This document shows, in pieces, positions 37,377 to 47,120 of a stretch of DNA of 64,000 bases. A model generated the notes under the pieces. The model did not search any database, was not told where the DNA came from, and saw nothing but the letters and a program-made list of their open reading frames with translations. A program made the position numbers and the translations under genes. The stretch lies in the NCBI RefSeq assembly GCF_019375475.1, contig NZ_JAHXGQ010000003.1:124001-188000 (forward strand). Reading direction: 5' to 3'. How positions within the stretch are numbered: the stretch's first letter is position 1; the number at the start of each line of letters is the position of its first letter. The stretch comes from Saccharothrix obliqua. GTDB taxonomy: Bacteria > Actinomycetota > Actinomycetes > Mycobacteriales > Pseudonocardiaceae.

Positions 37377-38393
37377 GTGAGTTACGACGCGCTGCTCTGG
37401 CTGTCCTTCGGGGGACCGGAAGGACCCGAAGACGTACGACCCTTCCTGGAGAACGTGACCCGCGGGCGAGGTGTGCCGCCCGAACGCCTGGACGAGGTCG
37501 AGCAGCACTACCAGCACTTCGGCGGCGTCTCGCCGATCAACGCGCTCAACCGCGCCGCCATCGAGGCCGTGACCGGGCTGGTCGACCTGCCGGTGTACTT
37601 CGGCAACCGGAACTGGCACCCCATGGTCGAGGACACCCTGGCCGAGATGAAGGCGGCCGGTGTGCGGCGCGCGCTGGTGTTCCCGACCAGCGCGTACGGC
37701 GGCTACTCCGCGTGCCGCCAGTACGACGAGGACATCCTGCGGGCCCGCGCGGCGGTGCCGGACGCGCCCGAGCTGGTGAAGCTGCGCCAGTTCTTCGACC
37801 ACCCGCTGTTCGTGGCGTCGTTCGCGGACGCCGTGCGCTCCGCCGCCGCCGGGTTCACCGACTACCGCCTGGTCTTCACGGCCCACTCGGTGCCGGTGTC
37901 GGCGGACCGGGCCGCCGGGCCGCCCGAGGAGGGCGGCCACCGGTACTCCCGCCAGGTCGCGGAGGCGTCCCGCCTGGTCGCGGAGGCGGTCGGCGCGGTC
38001 GAGTACGACGTGGTGTGGCAGTCCCGGTCCGGTCCGCCGGAGATCCCGTGGCTGGAGCCCGACGTCGTCGACCACATCGACGTCCTGCACGGCAAGGGCG
38101 TGGCGAACGTCGTGCTGTGCCCGATCGGGTTCGTGTCCGACCACCTGGAGGTGGTGTGGGACCTGGACACCGAGGCCCGGGACCGGGCGGTCGAGCTGGG
38201 CATGGGCTTCGCGCGGGCGGCCACGCCGAACGGCGACCCGCGGTTCGCGCGGATGGTCGCCGAGCTGGTCGCCGAGCACACGGCGGGCGCCCAGCCGCGC
38301 AAGCTGTCCGCGTTCCCGGCCGCCGGGTGCACGGTGAACGGCGCGCTGTGCGCACCGCTGTGCTGCGAACCCGCGAAGCGACCGGTGCGGTGA
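37377..38393 (+). CDS. hemH: ferrochelatase (coproporphyrin-type)
   Basis: A 338-residue ferrochelatase. Seen are [53 protein letters not shown] (catalytic His) and [14 protein letters not shown] (metal-facing Glu). The C-terminus is cysteine-rich ([15 protein letters not shown]), and with the cysteine in YSACRQ could hold the [2Fe-2S] cluster of actinobacterial enzymes. In actinobacteria this enzyme inserts iron into coproporphyrin III (CpfC). It overlaps the next gene by four bases. Position after inhA matches M. tuberculosis hemZ. Confidence 0.94.
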   Translation: MSYDALLWLSFGGPEGPEDVRPFLENVTRGRGVPPERLDEVEQHYQHFGGVSPINALNRAAIEAVTGLVDLPVYFGNRNWHPMVEDTLAEMKAAGVRRALVFPTSAYGGYSACRQYDEDILRARAAVPDAPELVKLRQFFDHPLFVASFADAVRSAAAGFTDYRLVFTAHSVPVSADRAAGPPEEGGHRYSRQVAEASRLVAEAVGAVEYDVVWQSRSGPPEIPWLEPDVVDHIDVLHGKGVANVVLCPIGFVSDHLEVVWDLDTEARDRAVELGMGFARAATPNGDPRFARMVAELVAEHTAGAQPRKLSAFPAAGCTVNGALCAPLCCEPAKRPVR

Positions 38394-38863
38394 GCGTCGA
38401 CTTCAGCTGGTCGCCCCGGTCCGGTGACTGGGGCGACGCGCTGCGGACGGCCGTGCCGCTGTTCCGGTGGGCGCCGTGGTTCGGCCTGGTGCTGGGCGGG
38501 TTCGGCGTGGTCGTGTTGTTCCTCGGCATGACGTGGGCCGGCGTGTTCGGCATCGCGTTGGGTGTGATCATCATCGCGTTGGTGCCGGTGGGCACGGCGG
38601 TGAACTTCCACAACCACCCGCTCGCCGCGAAGACCGTGACCGGGACGGCGGACGAGCACTCGCTGCGCATGGCGGTCGGCGACGCCGCGCGCAGCGAACT
38701 GGCCTGGGCCGAGCTGCCGAGCTGGTCGGAGACGCCGCGGGTGTTCGTGCTGCGGACGGCGACCAGCGCGATGTACGCGGTGCCGCACCGGGCGTTCCAG
38801 GGCGCTGATGACGTCGACCGGTTCCGCTCGCTGCTGGTGGCGCGGGTCGGACCGGCCGCCTGA
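38390..38863 (+). CDS. YcxB-like membrane protein
   Basis: A 157-residue protein with two adjacent transmembrane helices ([35 protein letters not shown]) and a cytoplasmic PH-like YcxB C-terminal domain ([30 protein letters not shown]). The function of YcxB proteins is unknown. GTG 38390 overlaps the hemH stop (GTGA), so it is translated with hemH. The extended reading upstream is only hemH in another frame. Confidence 0.82.
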   Translation: MSVDFSWSPRSGDWGDALRTAVPLFRWAPWFGLVLGGFGVVVLFLGMTWAGVFGIALGVIIIALVPVGTAVNFHNHPLAAKTVTGTADEHSLRMAVGDAARSELAWAELPSWSETPRVFVLRTATSAMYAVPHRAFQGADDVDRFRSLLVARVGPAA

Positions 38864-38892
38864 ATCCACGCCGGCCCGCGTAACCTTCGATC

Positions 38893-39690
38893 GTGTCCTG
38901 TGCGAGTGCGACGCTGGTCGTGTGGACGTCGGCCTGGCTGCATGGTGCAGCCGCGGCCGACGACGTCCTCGACGCCCTGGGGTTCTGGGCCGAGCAGCAC
39001 GAGGTGGTGGCCGACGACGACGGCACGGCCACCGCGCTCGACCTGCCCGGTCCCGACGAGCGGCCGGTCGGGTCGGCCCTCCTGCTGGCGGCGTTGCGGC
39101 GGGCGGACGCCGCGACCGCGCGGCTGGTGCTGCCCGTGCCCGGTGACGTCCGCGGGTTGGGCGGGCGCGGGCCGTTGAGCCAGTACGCGTTGCGCGCGGG
39201 TCAGGCGGCGGTGCTGCCGGAGGTCGGCGTCGGGCTGGTGCCGAAGCTGGTGGCGGACGGCGTGCTGCGGTGGACGGTGTTCGACCTGCCGGGCGCGGCG
39301 GTGGCCGAGCACGTGCCGATCGGGGAGGCCGAGCACGGTCTCGCGTCGGCCATGCGCGAGGCGGCGACGGCGCTGGTGACGCTGGACGTGGCGCGGCACC
39401 GGCCCAACGTGCGCGCGGAGATCGCCGAGCTGTCCGCGGAGCACTCGAAGCTCGCCTGGCCGCCGGGTATGCCGCCCCGCGCGTTGCGCGTGTTGCAGCG
39501 GGCCGCGGAGGTGGCGGCGATCCTGGCCGTGGCGGCGTCGGACGCCCCGGGAGGCGCCATGTCGGCCTCCGCCCAGGCCGCCCGCGACGAAGCCCTCCGC
39601 CCGCTCTCGGAAGCCGTGCGGCGCGCCCGCCTGGCGGCCGTGGACGAGGCCGTGCGCGTCCTGTCCGACCAGGCCGCGGGCCGCCACTAG
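38893..39690 (+). CDS. conserved-looking actinobacterial protein of unknown function
   Basis: A 265-residue soluble, Ala-rich protein. Codon use is typical of the neighbours. The first half (LVVWTSAWLHGAAAADDVLDAL, then LRRADAATARLVLPVPGDVRGL) is of mixed alpha/beta type; the second (REAATALVTLDVARHRPNVRAEI) is mainly helical. I recognise no domain. It follows the YcxB-like gene by 29 bp and may share its transcript. Its TAG stop is the first base triplet of the repeat TAGGGCCTG..., as at 34419. Confidence 0.7.
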   Translation: MSCASATLVVWTSAWLHGAAAADDVLDALGFWAEQHEVVADDDGTATALDLPGPDERPVGSALLLAALRRADAATARLVLPVPGDVRGLGGRGPLSQYALRAGQAAVLPEVGVGLVPKLVADGVLRWTVFDLPGAAVAEHVPIGEAEHGLASAMREAATALVTLDVARHRPNVRAEIAELSAEHSKLAWPPGMPPRALRVLQRAAEVAAILAVAASDAPGGAMSASAQAARDEALRPLSEAVRRARLAAVDEAVRVLSDQAAGRH

Positions 39691-39842
39691 GGCCTGCCCT
39701 CGAAGCCGGAGCGCGACCGGGACCGCCCCCGCCGGCGCGGGACAGGACGGCGGCCGGGCAGGCCACTAATTTTCAGGCAGGCTCCCTGAAAGTTTCGCTC
39801 GGCTCCGCGCCCGCCATCCGGGCCGCAGCTCCCCGGGAGCCG
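39688..39842 (+). repeat. shorter relative of the MITE-like block
   Basis: It begins TAGGGCCTGCCCTCGAAG (39688-39705), nearly identical to the ends of the 34419-34810 block, and again starts at the TAG stop codon of the gene before it. Then come a GC-rich segment and one palindromic core (39768-39794), then a GGCCGCAGCTCC-type block. No right-hand end copy is visible, so it is either solo or truncated. Confidence 0.65.
39768..39794 (+). repeat. palindromic core repeat, copy 4
   Basis: AATTTTCAGG, spacer CAGGCTC, CCTGAAAGTT. Same orientation relative to the TAGGGCCTG end as at 34492, at a similar distance (80 against 73 bp). Confidence 0.85.
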
Positions 39843-39930
39843 GCGGCGGCCTGCCCGCTCGTCCGCCGAACCGCGTTCCTGGAGTCGCTCCACGTCGACC
39901 GACGCGCGGTACTTGCGTAACTTCGGAGTG

Positions 39931-41316
39931 GTGACCTCTGTACTCCCCACGACGGTGGGCGAACTGCGGGCGGCCGGGTACGCGCCGCGCGGTGTGAAGG
40001 CGGAACTGCGGGAGAACCTGCTGGCCGCGCTGCGTGCGGGGCGGGACCCGTGGCCCGGCATCGTCGGCTTCGAGCGAACCGTGTTGCCGCAGTTGGAGCG
40101 CGCGATCCTGGCCGGGCACGACGTGGTGCTGCTCGGCGAGCGCGGCCAGGGCAAGACCCGGCTGCTGCGTACCCTGGTCGGCCTCCTGGACGAGTGGACG
40201 CCGGTCATCGCGGGCGCGGAGCTGAACGAGCACCCACTGGACCCGATCACCCCGGAGTCGAAGCGCCGCGCCGCCGAGTCGGGCGACGACCTGCCGGTGG
40301 CGTGGCGGCACCGGGACGAGCGGTTCGCGGAGAAGCTCGCCACCCCCGACACCAGCGTCGGCGACCTGGTCGGCGACGTCGACCCGGTGAAGGTGGCGCA
40401 GGGCCGCAGCCTCGGCGACCCGGAGACCATCCACTACGGGCTGCTGCCACGCAGCCACCGGGGCATCATCGCCGTCAACGAGCTGCCCGACCTGGCCGAG
40501 CGCATCCAGGTGTCGCTGCTGAACGTGATGGAGGAGCGCGACATCCAGATCCGCGGCTACACCCTCCGGCTGCCGCTGGACGTGCTGCTGGTGGCGACCG
40601 CGAACCCCGAGGACTACACCAACCGCGGCCGGATCATCACGCCGCTCAAGGACCGGTTCGGGGCGGAGATCCGCACCCACTACCCGTTGGCGGTGGCGGC
40701 CGAGGTGGCGCTGGTCCGGCAGGAGGCGGACCTGGTGGCGGAGGTGGGCGACCACCTGCTGGAGGTGATCGCGCGGTTCGTGCGGCACCTGCGCGAGTCG
40801 TCGTCGATCGACCAGCGCTCCGGTGTGTCGGCGCGGTTCGCGGTGGCGGCGGCGGAGACGGTGGCCGCGTCGGCGTTGCGCCGCTCGGCGCTGGTCGGTG
40901 AGAGCCCGGCGGTGGCGCGGCCGGTGGACCTGGACTCGGTGCCGGACGTGTTGCGCGGCAAGCTGGAGTTCGAGGCGGGCGAGGAGGGTCGCGAGCGGGA
41001 GGTGTTGACGCACCTGCTGCGCCGGGCCGTGGCGGACGCGGCGCGGTCGCTGTTCGCGGGCCTGGACCTGCGCCCGTTGGTGGAACTGGTGTCCGACGGG
41101 CACCCGGTGGCGACCGGCGAGCGGGTGCCGGCGGCCGAGGTGCTGGCGGCGTTGCCGGAGCTGCCCGTCCTGCACGAGGTGGCGGCCCGCGCCGGTGCCG
41201 GCCCGAAGGACCCGGCGGGCCGGATCGCGTCCGCGGTGGAACTCGCGCTGGAATCCCTCTACCTGAACCGTTTGCTCGCCAAGGACAACGACGACGACCG
41301 GGCGGTCTACGGGTGA
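39931..41316 (+). CDS. AAA+ ATPase, magnesium-chelatase/MoxR-like (Rv0958-type)
   Basis: A 461-residue ATPase with Walker A VLLGERGQGKTRLL, Walker B-like IIAVNELPDLAERIQVSL, sensor 1 LLVATANPEDY and arginine-containing KDRFGAEIRTHYPL. The insert between Walker A and B (AELNEHPLDPITPESKRRA) is typical of the Rv0958 group. GTG 39931 is chosen for homology-like start VTSVLPTTVGELRAAGY; TTG 39913 is an alternative and no strong ribosome site exists. It overlaps the VWA gene by four bases. The pair resembles the CobN/ChlI-ChlD logic, but no chelatase large subunit is present, so pigment or cobalt insertion should not be assumed. Confidence 0.88.
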   Translation: MTSVLPTTVGELRAAGYAPRGVKAELRENLLAALRAGRDPWPGIVGFERTVLPQLERAILAGHDVVLLGERGQGKTRLLRTLVGLLDEWTPVIAGAELNEHPLDPITPESKRRAAESGDDLPVAWRHRDERFAEKLATPDTSVGDLVGDVDPVKVAQGRSLGDPETIHYGLLPRSHRGIIAVNELPDLAERIQVSLLNVMEERDIQIRGYTLRLPLDVLLVATANPEDYTNRGRIITPLKDRFGAEIRTHYPLAVAAEVALVRQEADLVAEVGDHLLEVIARFVRHLRESSSIDQRSGVSARFAVAAAETVAASALRRSALVGESPAVARPVDLDSVPDVLRGKLEFEAGEEGREREVLTHLLRRAVADAARSLFAGLDLRPLVELVSDGHPVATGERVPAAEVLAALPELPVLHEVAARAGAGPKDPAGRIASAVELALESLYLNRLLAKDNDDDRAVYG

Positions 41317-43241
41317 GCACCTACCGGTACGGCCGCTACGTCGACGGCCCCGACCCCCTCGCGCCGCCCGCCGACCTGAGGGCGGCGATGGACGAGCTGG
41401 GTCGCGAGGTCATGGAGGGCGCTTCGCCCGAGTCGGCGCTGCGGGAGCTGTTGCGGCGCGGCCTGCCGGGCACGCGCGGCCTGGACGACCTGACGGCCCG
41501 GCTGTGGCAGCGGCGGGCCGCGATCGGCAGGCGGCACCGGTTGGACGGCACGCTCCAGGAGGTCCGGCGACTGCTGGACGAGGCGGTCGAGGCGGAGCGC
41601 GCCGCGTTGTTCCCCGACCCGGACGACGACGCCCGGTTCCGGGAGGCGCTGCTCGACGCGTTGCCGCCGGGCACGGCGGCGGCCGTGCGGGAGCTGGCCG
41701 AGTACGACTGGCGCTCGCCGCAGGCCCGCGAGTCCTACGAGCGGATCCAGCAGCTGCTCGGGCAGGAGCTGCTGGACCAGCGCTTCCAGGGCATGAAGCA
41801 GGCGATGAGCAACGTCAGCCAGGCCGACGTGCGACGCATCCAGGACATGTTGCGGGACCTCAACTCCCTGCTCGCCGCCCATGCGCGGGGTGAGGACACG
41901 ACGCAGGCGTTCCAGGACTTCATGCGTGCGCACGGCGAGTTCTTCCCGGAGGACCCGCGTGACGTCGAGGAGTTGGTCGACGCGCTCGCGGCGCGTTCCG
42001 CGGCGGCGCAACGGGTGTTGAACTCGATGACCGAGGAGCAGCGGCAAGAGCTGGGTGCGTTGTCGCAGCAGGCGTTCGGTGATTCCGGCATCGGCGCGCA
42101 ACTGTCCACTTTGGACGACTTGTTGCAGGGCCTGCGGCCGGGTGAGGACTGGACCGGCTCGGCGCGGTTCCGGGGTGACCGGCCGCTGGGGCTGGGCGAG
42201 GGCGCGCGGGCCATGGCGGACCTCGCCGAGCTGGACGCGCTCGCCGAGCAGTTGGCCCAGTCCTACCCCGGTGCGCGCCTGGAGGACATCGACGTCGAGG
42301 CGCTGACGCGTCAGCTCGGCGCGGACGCGGGTGTGGACGCGCGTCGCCTGGCCGAGCTGGAACGCGAGCTGCGGCAGCAGAACCTGCTCGAACGCGCGCC
42401 GGACGGTTCGCTGCGGTTGACCCCGAAGGCGTTGCGGCGCTTGGGGGAGACGGCGTTGCGGGGCGTGCTCGACGGCGTCCGCGAGCAGGGCAGGCGTGAC
42501 GACACGCGGGCGGGCGCCGCCGGCGAGCTGGTGGGCAGCACCCGGCCGTGGCGGTTCGGCGACACGGAGCCGTGGCACGTGCCGCGCACGGTGACCAACG
42601 CCGTGCTGCGGTCGGGGACCACGCGGTTGGACGTGTCCGACGTCGAGGTCAGCGAGACCGAGCAACGTTCCCGGGCCGCCGTGGCGTTGTGCGTCGACAC
42701 GTCGTGGTCCATGGTGCAGGACGGCCGTTGGGTGCCGATGAAGCGCACCGCGTTGGCGCTGCACCACTTGGTGCGCACCAGGTTCCGCACGGACGCGTTG
42801 GAGCTGATCACGTTCGGCAGGCACGCGGAGACGGTGGACATCGGGCAGCTCACCGCGTTGGAAGGGGTGTGGGAGCAGGGCACCAACCTGCACCACGCCC
42901 TGCTGCTGGCGGGCAGGCACCTGCGTCGGCACCCGGACGCGCAGCCCGTGGTGCTGGTGGTGACCGACGGCGAGCCGACCGCGCACCTGGAACCGGACGG
43001 CGAGGCGGAGTTCAACTACCCGCCGCTGCCGCGGACCCTCGCCAAGACCATCGCCGAGGTCGAGGGCATCGCGAAGCTGGGTGCGTCCGTCACGGTGTTC
43101 CGGCTGGGCGACGACCCGCGGCTGGCGCGGTTCGTGGACCTGGTGGCCCGGCGCAGCGGCGGTCGCGTCGTCGCGCCGGACGAGGACGGGTTGGGCGCGG
43201 CGGTGGTGAGCGACTACCTGAGGTCGCGCCGGCGGCGTTAG
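41313..43241 (+). CDS. VWA-domain protein, partner of the AAA+ ATPase (Rv0959-type)
   Basis: A 642-residue cytoplasmic protein. The N-terminal 420 residues are helical and Arg/Glu-rich, with coiled-coil character ([27 protein letters not shown]). A VWA domain (about 455-640) carries an intact [16 protein letters not shown], and a [15 protein letters not shown] motif. It has no signal or membrane helix, unlike the VWA protein of the first moxR operon. It is coupled to the ATPase by GTGA. The last four bases overlap the convergent ctaD stop. Confidence 0.9.
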   Translation: MSTYRYGRYVDGPDPLAPPADLRAAMDELGREVMEGASPESALRELLRRGLPGTRGLDDLTARLWQRRAAIGRRHRLDGTLQEVRRLLDEAVEAERAALFPDPDDDARFREALLDALPPGTAAAVRELAEYDWRSPQARESYERIQQLLGQELLDQRFQGMKQAMSNVSQADVRRIQDMLRDLNSLLAAHARGEDTTQAFQDFMRAHGEFFPEDPRDVEELVDALAARSAAAQRVLNSMTEEQRQELGALSQQAFGDSGIGAQLSTLDDLLQGLRPGEDWTGSARFRGDRPLGLGEGARAMADLAELDALAEQLAQSYPGARLEDIDVEALTRQLGADAGVDARRLAELERELRQQNLLERAPDGSLRLTPKALRRLGETALRGVLDGVREQGRRDDTRAGAAGELVGSTRPWRFGDTEPWHVPRTVTNAVLRSGTTRLDVSDVEVSETEQRSRAAVALCVDTSWSMVQDGRWVPMKRTALALHHLVRTRFRTDALELITFGRHAETVDIGQLTALEGVWEQGTNLHHALLLAGRHLRRHPDAQPVVLVVTDGEPTAHLEPDGEAEFNYPPLPRTLAKTIAEVEGIAKLGASVTVFRLGDDPRLARFVDLVARRSGGRVVAPDEDGLGAAVVSDYLRSRRRR

Positions 43242-45001
43242 TCGGGTTTGTTGTTGCGGTCGGTGGGTGCGAGCGCGGTCTCCGTGGCGTCGTCCGGCGG
43301 GACGTTGCGCTTGCCCGGCCGTGCCATCGAGAAGTGCGATTCGTCGCGCATCCGTTCCACCATGTGCGGGTAGTGCAGCTCGAACGCGGGGCGCTCGGAG
43401 CGGATGCGGGGCAGTTCGGTGAAGTTGTGCCGGGGCGGTGGGCTGGAGGTGGCCCACTCCAGGGAGTTGCCGAAGCCCCACGGGTCGTCGCGGTCGGCGG
43501 GGTCGCCGTAGCGGTAGCTGCGGAAGACGTTCCACACGAACGGCAGCACCGACGCGCCGAGCAGGAAGGCCCCGATGGTGGAAATGGTGTTGAGCAGGGT
43601 GAAGCCGTCGGTCGGCAGGTAGTCCGCGTACCGGCGCGGCATTCCCGCGTTGCCCAGCCAGTGCTGGATCAGGAACGTCAGGTGGAAGCCGAGGAACGTA
43701 GTCCAGAAGTGCAGCTTGCCGAGCGGTTCGTTCAGCATCCGCCCGGTCATCTTGGGGAACCAGAAGTAGATGCCCGCGTAGGTGGCGAACACGATGGTGC
43801 CGAACAGCACGTAGTGGAAGTGGGCGACCACGAAGTACGTGTCGGTGACGTGGAAGTCCAGCGGCGGGGAGGCGAGGATGATGCCGGTCAACCCGCCGAG
43901 CAGGAACGTGATCAGGAAGCCGATGCTGAACAGCATGGGCGACTCGAACGTGAGCTGCCCCTTCCACATGGTGCCGATCCAGTTGAAGAACTTGATGCCC
44001 GTCGGCACCGCGATCAGGAACGTCATCAGCGAGAAGAACGGCAGCAGCACCGCGCCGGTCGCGAACATGTGGTGTGCCCACACCGCCACGGACAGGGCGG
44101 CGATCGCGAACGTCGCGAACACCAGGCCCTTGTAGCCGAACAGCGGTTTCCGGCTGAACACCGGGAAGATCTCGCTCACGATGCCGAAGAACGGCAACGC
44201 CACGATGTACACCTCGGGGTGGCCGAAGAACCAGAACAGGTGCTGCCACAGGATCACGCCGCCGTTGGCGGGGTCGAACACGTGGGCCCCGAGGTGCCGG
44301 TCCGCGGCGAGACCCAGCAGGGCGGCGGTCAGGATCGGGAACGCGATGAGGATCAGCAGGCTGGTGACGAAGATGTTCCAGGTGAAGATCGGCATCCGGA
44401 ACATGGTCATGCCGGGGCCGCGCAGGCAGCACACCGTCGTCACCATGTTCACGCCGCCGAGGATCGTCCCGAGGCCGCTCACCGTCAGGCCCATGATCCA
44501 CAGGTCGGCGCCCGCGCCGGGGGAGTGGATGACGCTGGACAGCGGCGTGTAGGCGGTCCACCCGAAGTCCGCCGCGCCACCGGGTGTCACGAAGCCGAGC
44601 ACCGCGGTGATGCCGCCGAAGAGGTACAGCCAGTAGGAGAACGCGTTGAGCCGGGGGAACGCCACGTCCGGCGCGCCGATCTGGAGCGGTAGGACGAAGT
44701 TGGCGAAGCCGAAGAGGATCGGGGTCGCGTACAGCAGCAGCATGATCGTGCCGTGCATGGTGAACAGCTGGTTGTACTGCTCGGTGGAGAGGAATTGCAG
44801 GCCCGGCCGGCCCAGCTCGGCGCGGATCAGCAACGCCATCAGGCCGCCGATCATGAAGAACGCGATCGACGTCGACAGGTAGAGCATCCCGATCTTCTTC
44901 GGGTCCGTCGTCTTCAGCAGGTCGAGCAACACCGCGCCCTTGGATCGGCGTCGAGCCGCTCCCGGGTGGGTGATCACGGGTTCCGGCTTGAGCGCGGTCA
45001 T
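43238..45001 (-). CDS. ctaD: cytochrome c oxidase subunit I (aa3 type)
   Basis: A 587-residue, 12-helix subunit. The heme and copper ligands are visible: [24 protein letters not shown] (cross-linked His-Tyr), WAHHMFATG, and [14 protein letters not shown]. It reduces oxygen to water at the heme a3-CuB centre and pumps protons. ATG 45001 is chosen as the start with [13 protein letters not shown] following. The other cox subunit genes are not in this window, as in mycobacteria, where ctaD is a separate locus. It converges with the VWA gene. The 58-bp perfect palindrome lies 263 bp upstream. Confidence 0.97.
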   Translation of the reverse strand: MTALKPEPVITHPGAARRRSKGAVLLDLLKTTDPKKIGMLYLSTSIAFFMIGGLMALLIRAELGRPGLQFLSTEQYNQLFTMHGTIMLLLYATPILFGFANFVLPLQIGAPDVAFPRLNAFSYWLYLFGGITAVLGFVTPGGAADFGWTAYTPLSSVIHSPGAGADLWIMGLTVSGLGTILGGVNMVTTVCCLRGPGMTMFRMPIFTWNIFVTSLLILIAFPILTAALLGLAADRHLGAHVFDPANGGVILWQHLFWFFGHPEVYIVALPFFGIVSEIFPVFSRKPLFGYKGLVFATFAIAALSVAVWAHHMFATGAVLLPFFSLMTFLIAVPTGIKFFNWIGTMWKGQLTFESPMLFSIGFLITFLLGGLTGIILASPPLDFHVTDTYFVVAHFHYVLFGTIVFATYAGIYFWFPKMTGRMLNEPLGKLHFWTTFLGFHLTFLIQHWLGNAGMPRRYADYLPTDGFTLLNTISTIGAFLLGASVLPFVWNVFRSYRYGDPADRDDPWGFGNSLEWATSSPPPRHNFTELPRIRSERPAFELHYPHMVERMRDESHFSMARPGKRNVPPDDATETALAPTDRNNKPD

Positions 45002-45263
45002 GACCGCCCGCCTCCCTGGTAGCGACGACGTGGGCCAACCCACATGCTCCTCCGGGACCGGTGGGGCGGCAATCGCTGCGGAGCCCGCCGTCCGGGCCGT
45101 TACGTGCGGTGACTCGCCGCGAACGACCGCGGAATCCGTTCCACCCGACCATTTCCCAGGTCGCGGGCCGGTGCCGGCCACGCGCGCAGCGGCCCCCGGG
45201 TTCCCCGCCGGCGGTGACGGCCGGTCCCCCGATCACGCTCCGCACTCGCCGGCCGCCGACAAC

Positions 45264-45321
45264 AACTATCAGGCAGGCTTCCTGATAGTTACGTAACTAT
45301 CAGGAAGCCTGCCTGATAGTT
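45264..45321. repeat. 58-bp perfect palindrome made of two inverted core repeats
   Basis: Copy 5 (45264-45290) is AACTATCAGG, CAGGCTT, CCTGATAGTT. Copy 6 (45295-45321) is its exact reverse complement with spacer AAGCCTG. The four bases ACGT join them, so all 58 bases are self-complementary. This is the arrangement of BIME-type paired REP elements and could form a cruciform or long hairpin. Confidence 0.95.
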
Positions 45322-45354
45322 CCAGCCGCTGGTCCCAGCCGCCCAGGGGCAGGT

Positions 45355-45381
45355 TTCTTTCAGGGAGCCTGCCTGATAGTT
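45355..45381 (-). repeat. palindromic core repeat, copy 7
   Basis: TTCTTTCAGG, spacer GAGCCTG, CCTGATAGTT. The spacer shows it is in the reverse orientation to the copies at 34-40 kb. One arm is of the TTTCAGG type and the other of the CCTGATA type, a hybrid of both versions. Confidence 0.85.
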
Positions 45382-45480
45382 CCCGCCGACACGCCAAACC
45401 CAACACGCCCACCCACCCGAGCCTCCGGCCGCACGCGCGCCCCGCAGGCCCCATGGGGCCGATGTGCACCGGGCGACGCC

Positions 45481-45598
45481 GCGCGCCGAGCCTGCTGGGC
45501 CTCGCGTTCCGCGGCACCGATATCCCGCGGCCCGCCGCCGCGCGCCGACCCTGCCGGATCCCGCGTTCCGCGGCACCAGCACCCGCGGCCCGCCGGCA
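45481..45598. repeat. 59-bp imperfect tandem duplication
   Basis: Unit 1 (45481-45539) and unit 2 (45540-45598) share GCGCGCCGA, CGCGTTCCGCGGCACC and CGCGGCCCGCC in the same order and spacing. Further degenerate CCCGCGACCC units follow to about 45720. It appears non-coding. Confidence 0.75.
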
Positions 45599-45838
45599 TT
45601 GCGACCCCGCGACCCTGCCGCGACCCCCACACCGAGCCTGCCGCGACCCCGCAGCACCGCTGCGCGCCGACATCGCCGCGACCCCGCCAGGCACCGGCAC
45701 CCCGCGACCCCGCTGGCCACCGATGCCTTCGAGCACCGACACCGCCGGGCACCGCGACACCGGCGGGACTACGTCCACCGGGCACGCGTGTCCCGCCAGG
45801 CGGACGGGGCCTTGGGGACGCGAGTTAGGGTCGGGGAC

Positions 45839-47077
45839 ATGCAGACCTGGTCTTCCACCCCTGTCCCGCGGGTAGCGGGCGAGCCGCGGCCGCTGCGGCT
45901 GTACGACACGTCGACCGGCGAGGTGCGCCCCACGGCCCCCGGTGACACCGCCAGGCTGTACGTCTGCGGCATCACGCCCTACGACGCGACCCACCTGGGT
46001 CACGCCGCCACCTACCTCGCGTTCGACCTGGTCCACCGGGTGTGGCTGGACAACGGCCACCAGGTGCACTACGTCCAGAACGTCACGGACGTGGACGACC
46101 CCCTGCTGGAACGCGCCGAACGCGACCACGACGACTGGGTGGTGCTCGGGATGCGCGAGACCGCCCTGTTCCGGGAGGACATGGTCGCCCTCCGGGTGCT
46201 GCCTCCCCGCGAGTACGTGGGCGCGGTGGAGTCCGTGCCCGAGGTCGTGGAGGCCGTCGCGAAGCTGCTCGCCGACGGCGCCGCCTACCGGGTGGACGAC
46301 CCGGAGCACCCGGACGTGTACTTCGACCACACCGCGACCGGCCGGTTCGGCTACGAGTCCAACTACGACCAGGACACCATGAACCGGTTCTTCGCCGAGC
46401 GCGGCGGCGACCCGGACCGGCCCGGCAAGCGTCACCCGCTGGACGCCCTGCTGTGGCGCGCGGCGCGTCCCGGCGAACCCTCGTGGCCGTCCGAACTGGG
46501 CCCCGGCCGACCGGGCTGGCACATCGAGTGCAGCGCCATCGCCCTCAACCGCCTCGGCGCGGGCTTCGACGTGCAGGGCGGCGGCTCGGACCTGGTGTTC
46601 CCGCACCACGAGTTCAGCGCCGCGCACGCCGAGGCGCTGACCGGCGAGCACCCGTTCGCCCGGCACTACGTGCACGCGGGCATGATCGGCCTGGACGGCG
46701 AGAAGATGTCGAAGTCCCGGGGCAACCTGGTCTTCGTGTCCAAGCTGCGCGCGTTGCACGTCGACCCGGGCGCGATCCGCCTGGCGTTGTTCGCGGGCCA
46801 CTACCGCGCGGACCGCGCGTGGACCGACGACCTGCTCGCACAGGCCCAGGACCGCCTGGACCGGTGGCGGCAGGCGGCCCGGTTGGAGACCGGACCGTGT
46901 GCCGAGCAGACCGTGGCCCGGTTGCGCGACCACCTGGGCAACGACCTGGACACGCCCAAGGCGCTGGCCGCCCTGGACGCGTGGGCCGACCAGGCGCTCA
47001 CCACCGGCGGCGACGTCGCCGCCGCGCCGGCGTTGTTCCGCGACGCCGTGGACGCCCTGCTCGGCGTCGAGCTGTAG
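45839..47077 (+). CDS. mshC: mycothiol ligase MshC
   Basis: A 412-residue cysteinyl-tRNA-synthetase-like enzyme that joins cysteine to GlcN-Ins in mycothiol synthesis. It shows the zinc cysteine in [20 protein letters not shown] (HLGH for HIGH), the [10 protein letters not shown] cysteine, [13 protein letters not shown], and KMSKSRGN. MshC, rather than true CysS, is indicated by the N-terminus [10 protein letters not shown], by [15 protein letters not shown], and by the short C-terminus without a tRNA anticodon-binding domain. ATG 45839 follows GGGGAC. It is the only mycothiol gene in the window. A shared terminator separates it from the convergent subtilase. Confidence 0.94.
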   Translation: MQTWSSTPVPRVAGEPRPLRLYDTSTGEVRPTAPGDTARLYVCGITPYDATHLGHAATYLAFDLVHRVWLDNGHQVHYVQNVTDVDDPLLERAERDHDDWVVLGMRETALFREDMVALRVLPPREYVGAVESVPEVVEAVAKLLADGAAYRVDDPEHPDVYFDHTATGRFGYESNYDQDTMNRFFAERGGDPDRPGKRHPLDALLWRAARPGEPSWPSELGPGRPGWHIECSAIALNRLGAGFDVQGGGSDLVFPHHEFSAAHAEALTGEHPFARHYVHAGMIGLDGEKMSKSRGNLVFVSKLRALHVDPGAIRLALFAGHYRADRAWTDDLLAQAQDRLDRWRQAARLETGPCAEQTVARLRDHLGNDLDTPKALAALDAWADQALTTGGDVAAAPALFRDAVDALLGVEL

Positions 47078-47085
47078 ACCCCGGG

Positions 47086-47115
47086 GCGGGGCCGCCCGCG
47101 AACGGACGGCCCCGC
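47086..47115. terminator. bidirectional terminator between mshC and the subtilase
   Basis: GCGGGGCCG (47086-47094) pairs perfectly with CGGCCCCGC (47107-47115) across a 12-base loop. It lies nine bases after mshC and six before the subtilase stop, serving both convergent genes. Confidence 0.75.
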
Positions 47116-47120
47116 TCGGG

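Larger units (their letters stand above)
45002..45838. other. 837-bp gene-poor region between ctaD and mshC
   Basis: It holds the ctaD promoter region (45002-45263, nothing distinctive), a 58-bp perfect palindrome, one more palindromic core, a 59-bp tandem duplication and a C-rich low-complexity segment with CCCGCGACCC-type units. Open frames here lack ribosome sites and domains. The mshC promoter must lie near its right end. Confidence 0.7.

Noticed and set aside
41307..45245. 1312-codon minus-strand open frame across the VWA and ctaD genes
   Set aside because: It runs antisense to the VWA gene and out of frame with ctaD; the product is Arg/Pro/Gln-rich with no recognisable motif.
45289..45785. 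Arg/Gly-rich frames in the repeat region as proteins
   Set aside because: They are produced by tandem GC repeats and lack start signals or conservation signs.
45839..47077. Cysteinyl-tRNA synthetase
   Set aside because: The missing tRNA-binding C-terminus and MshC-specific N-terminal motifs point to the mycothiol ligase.
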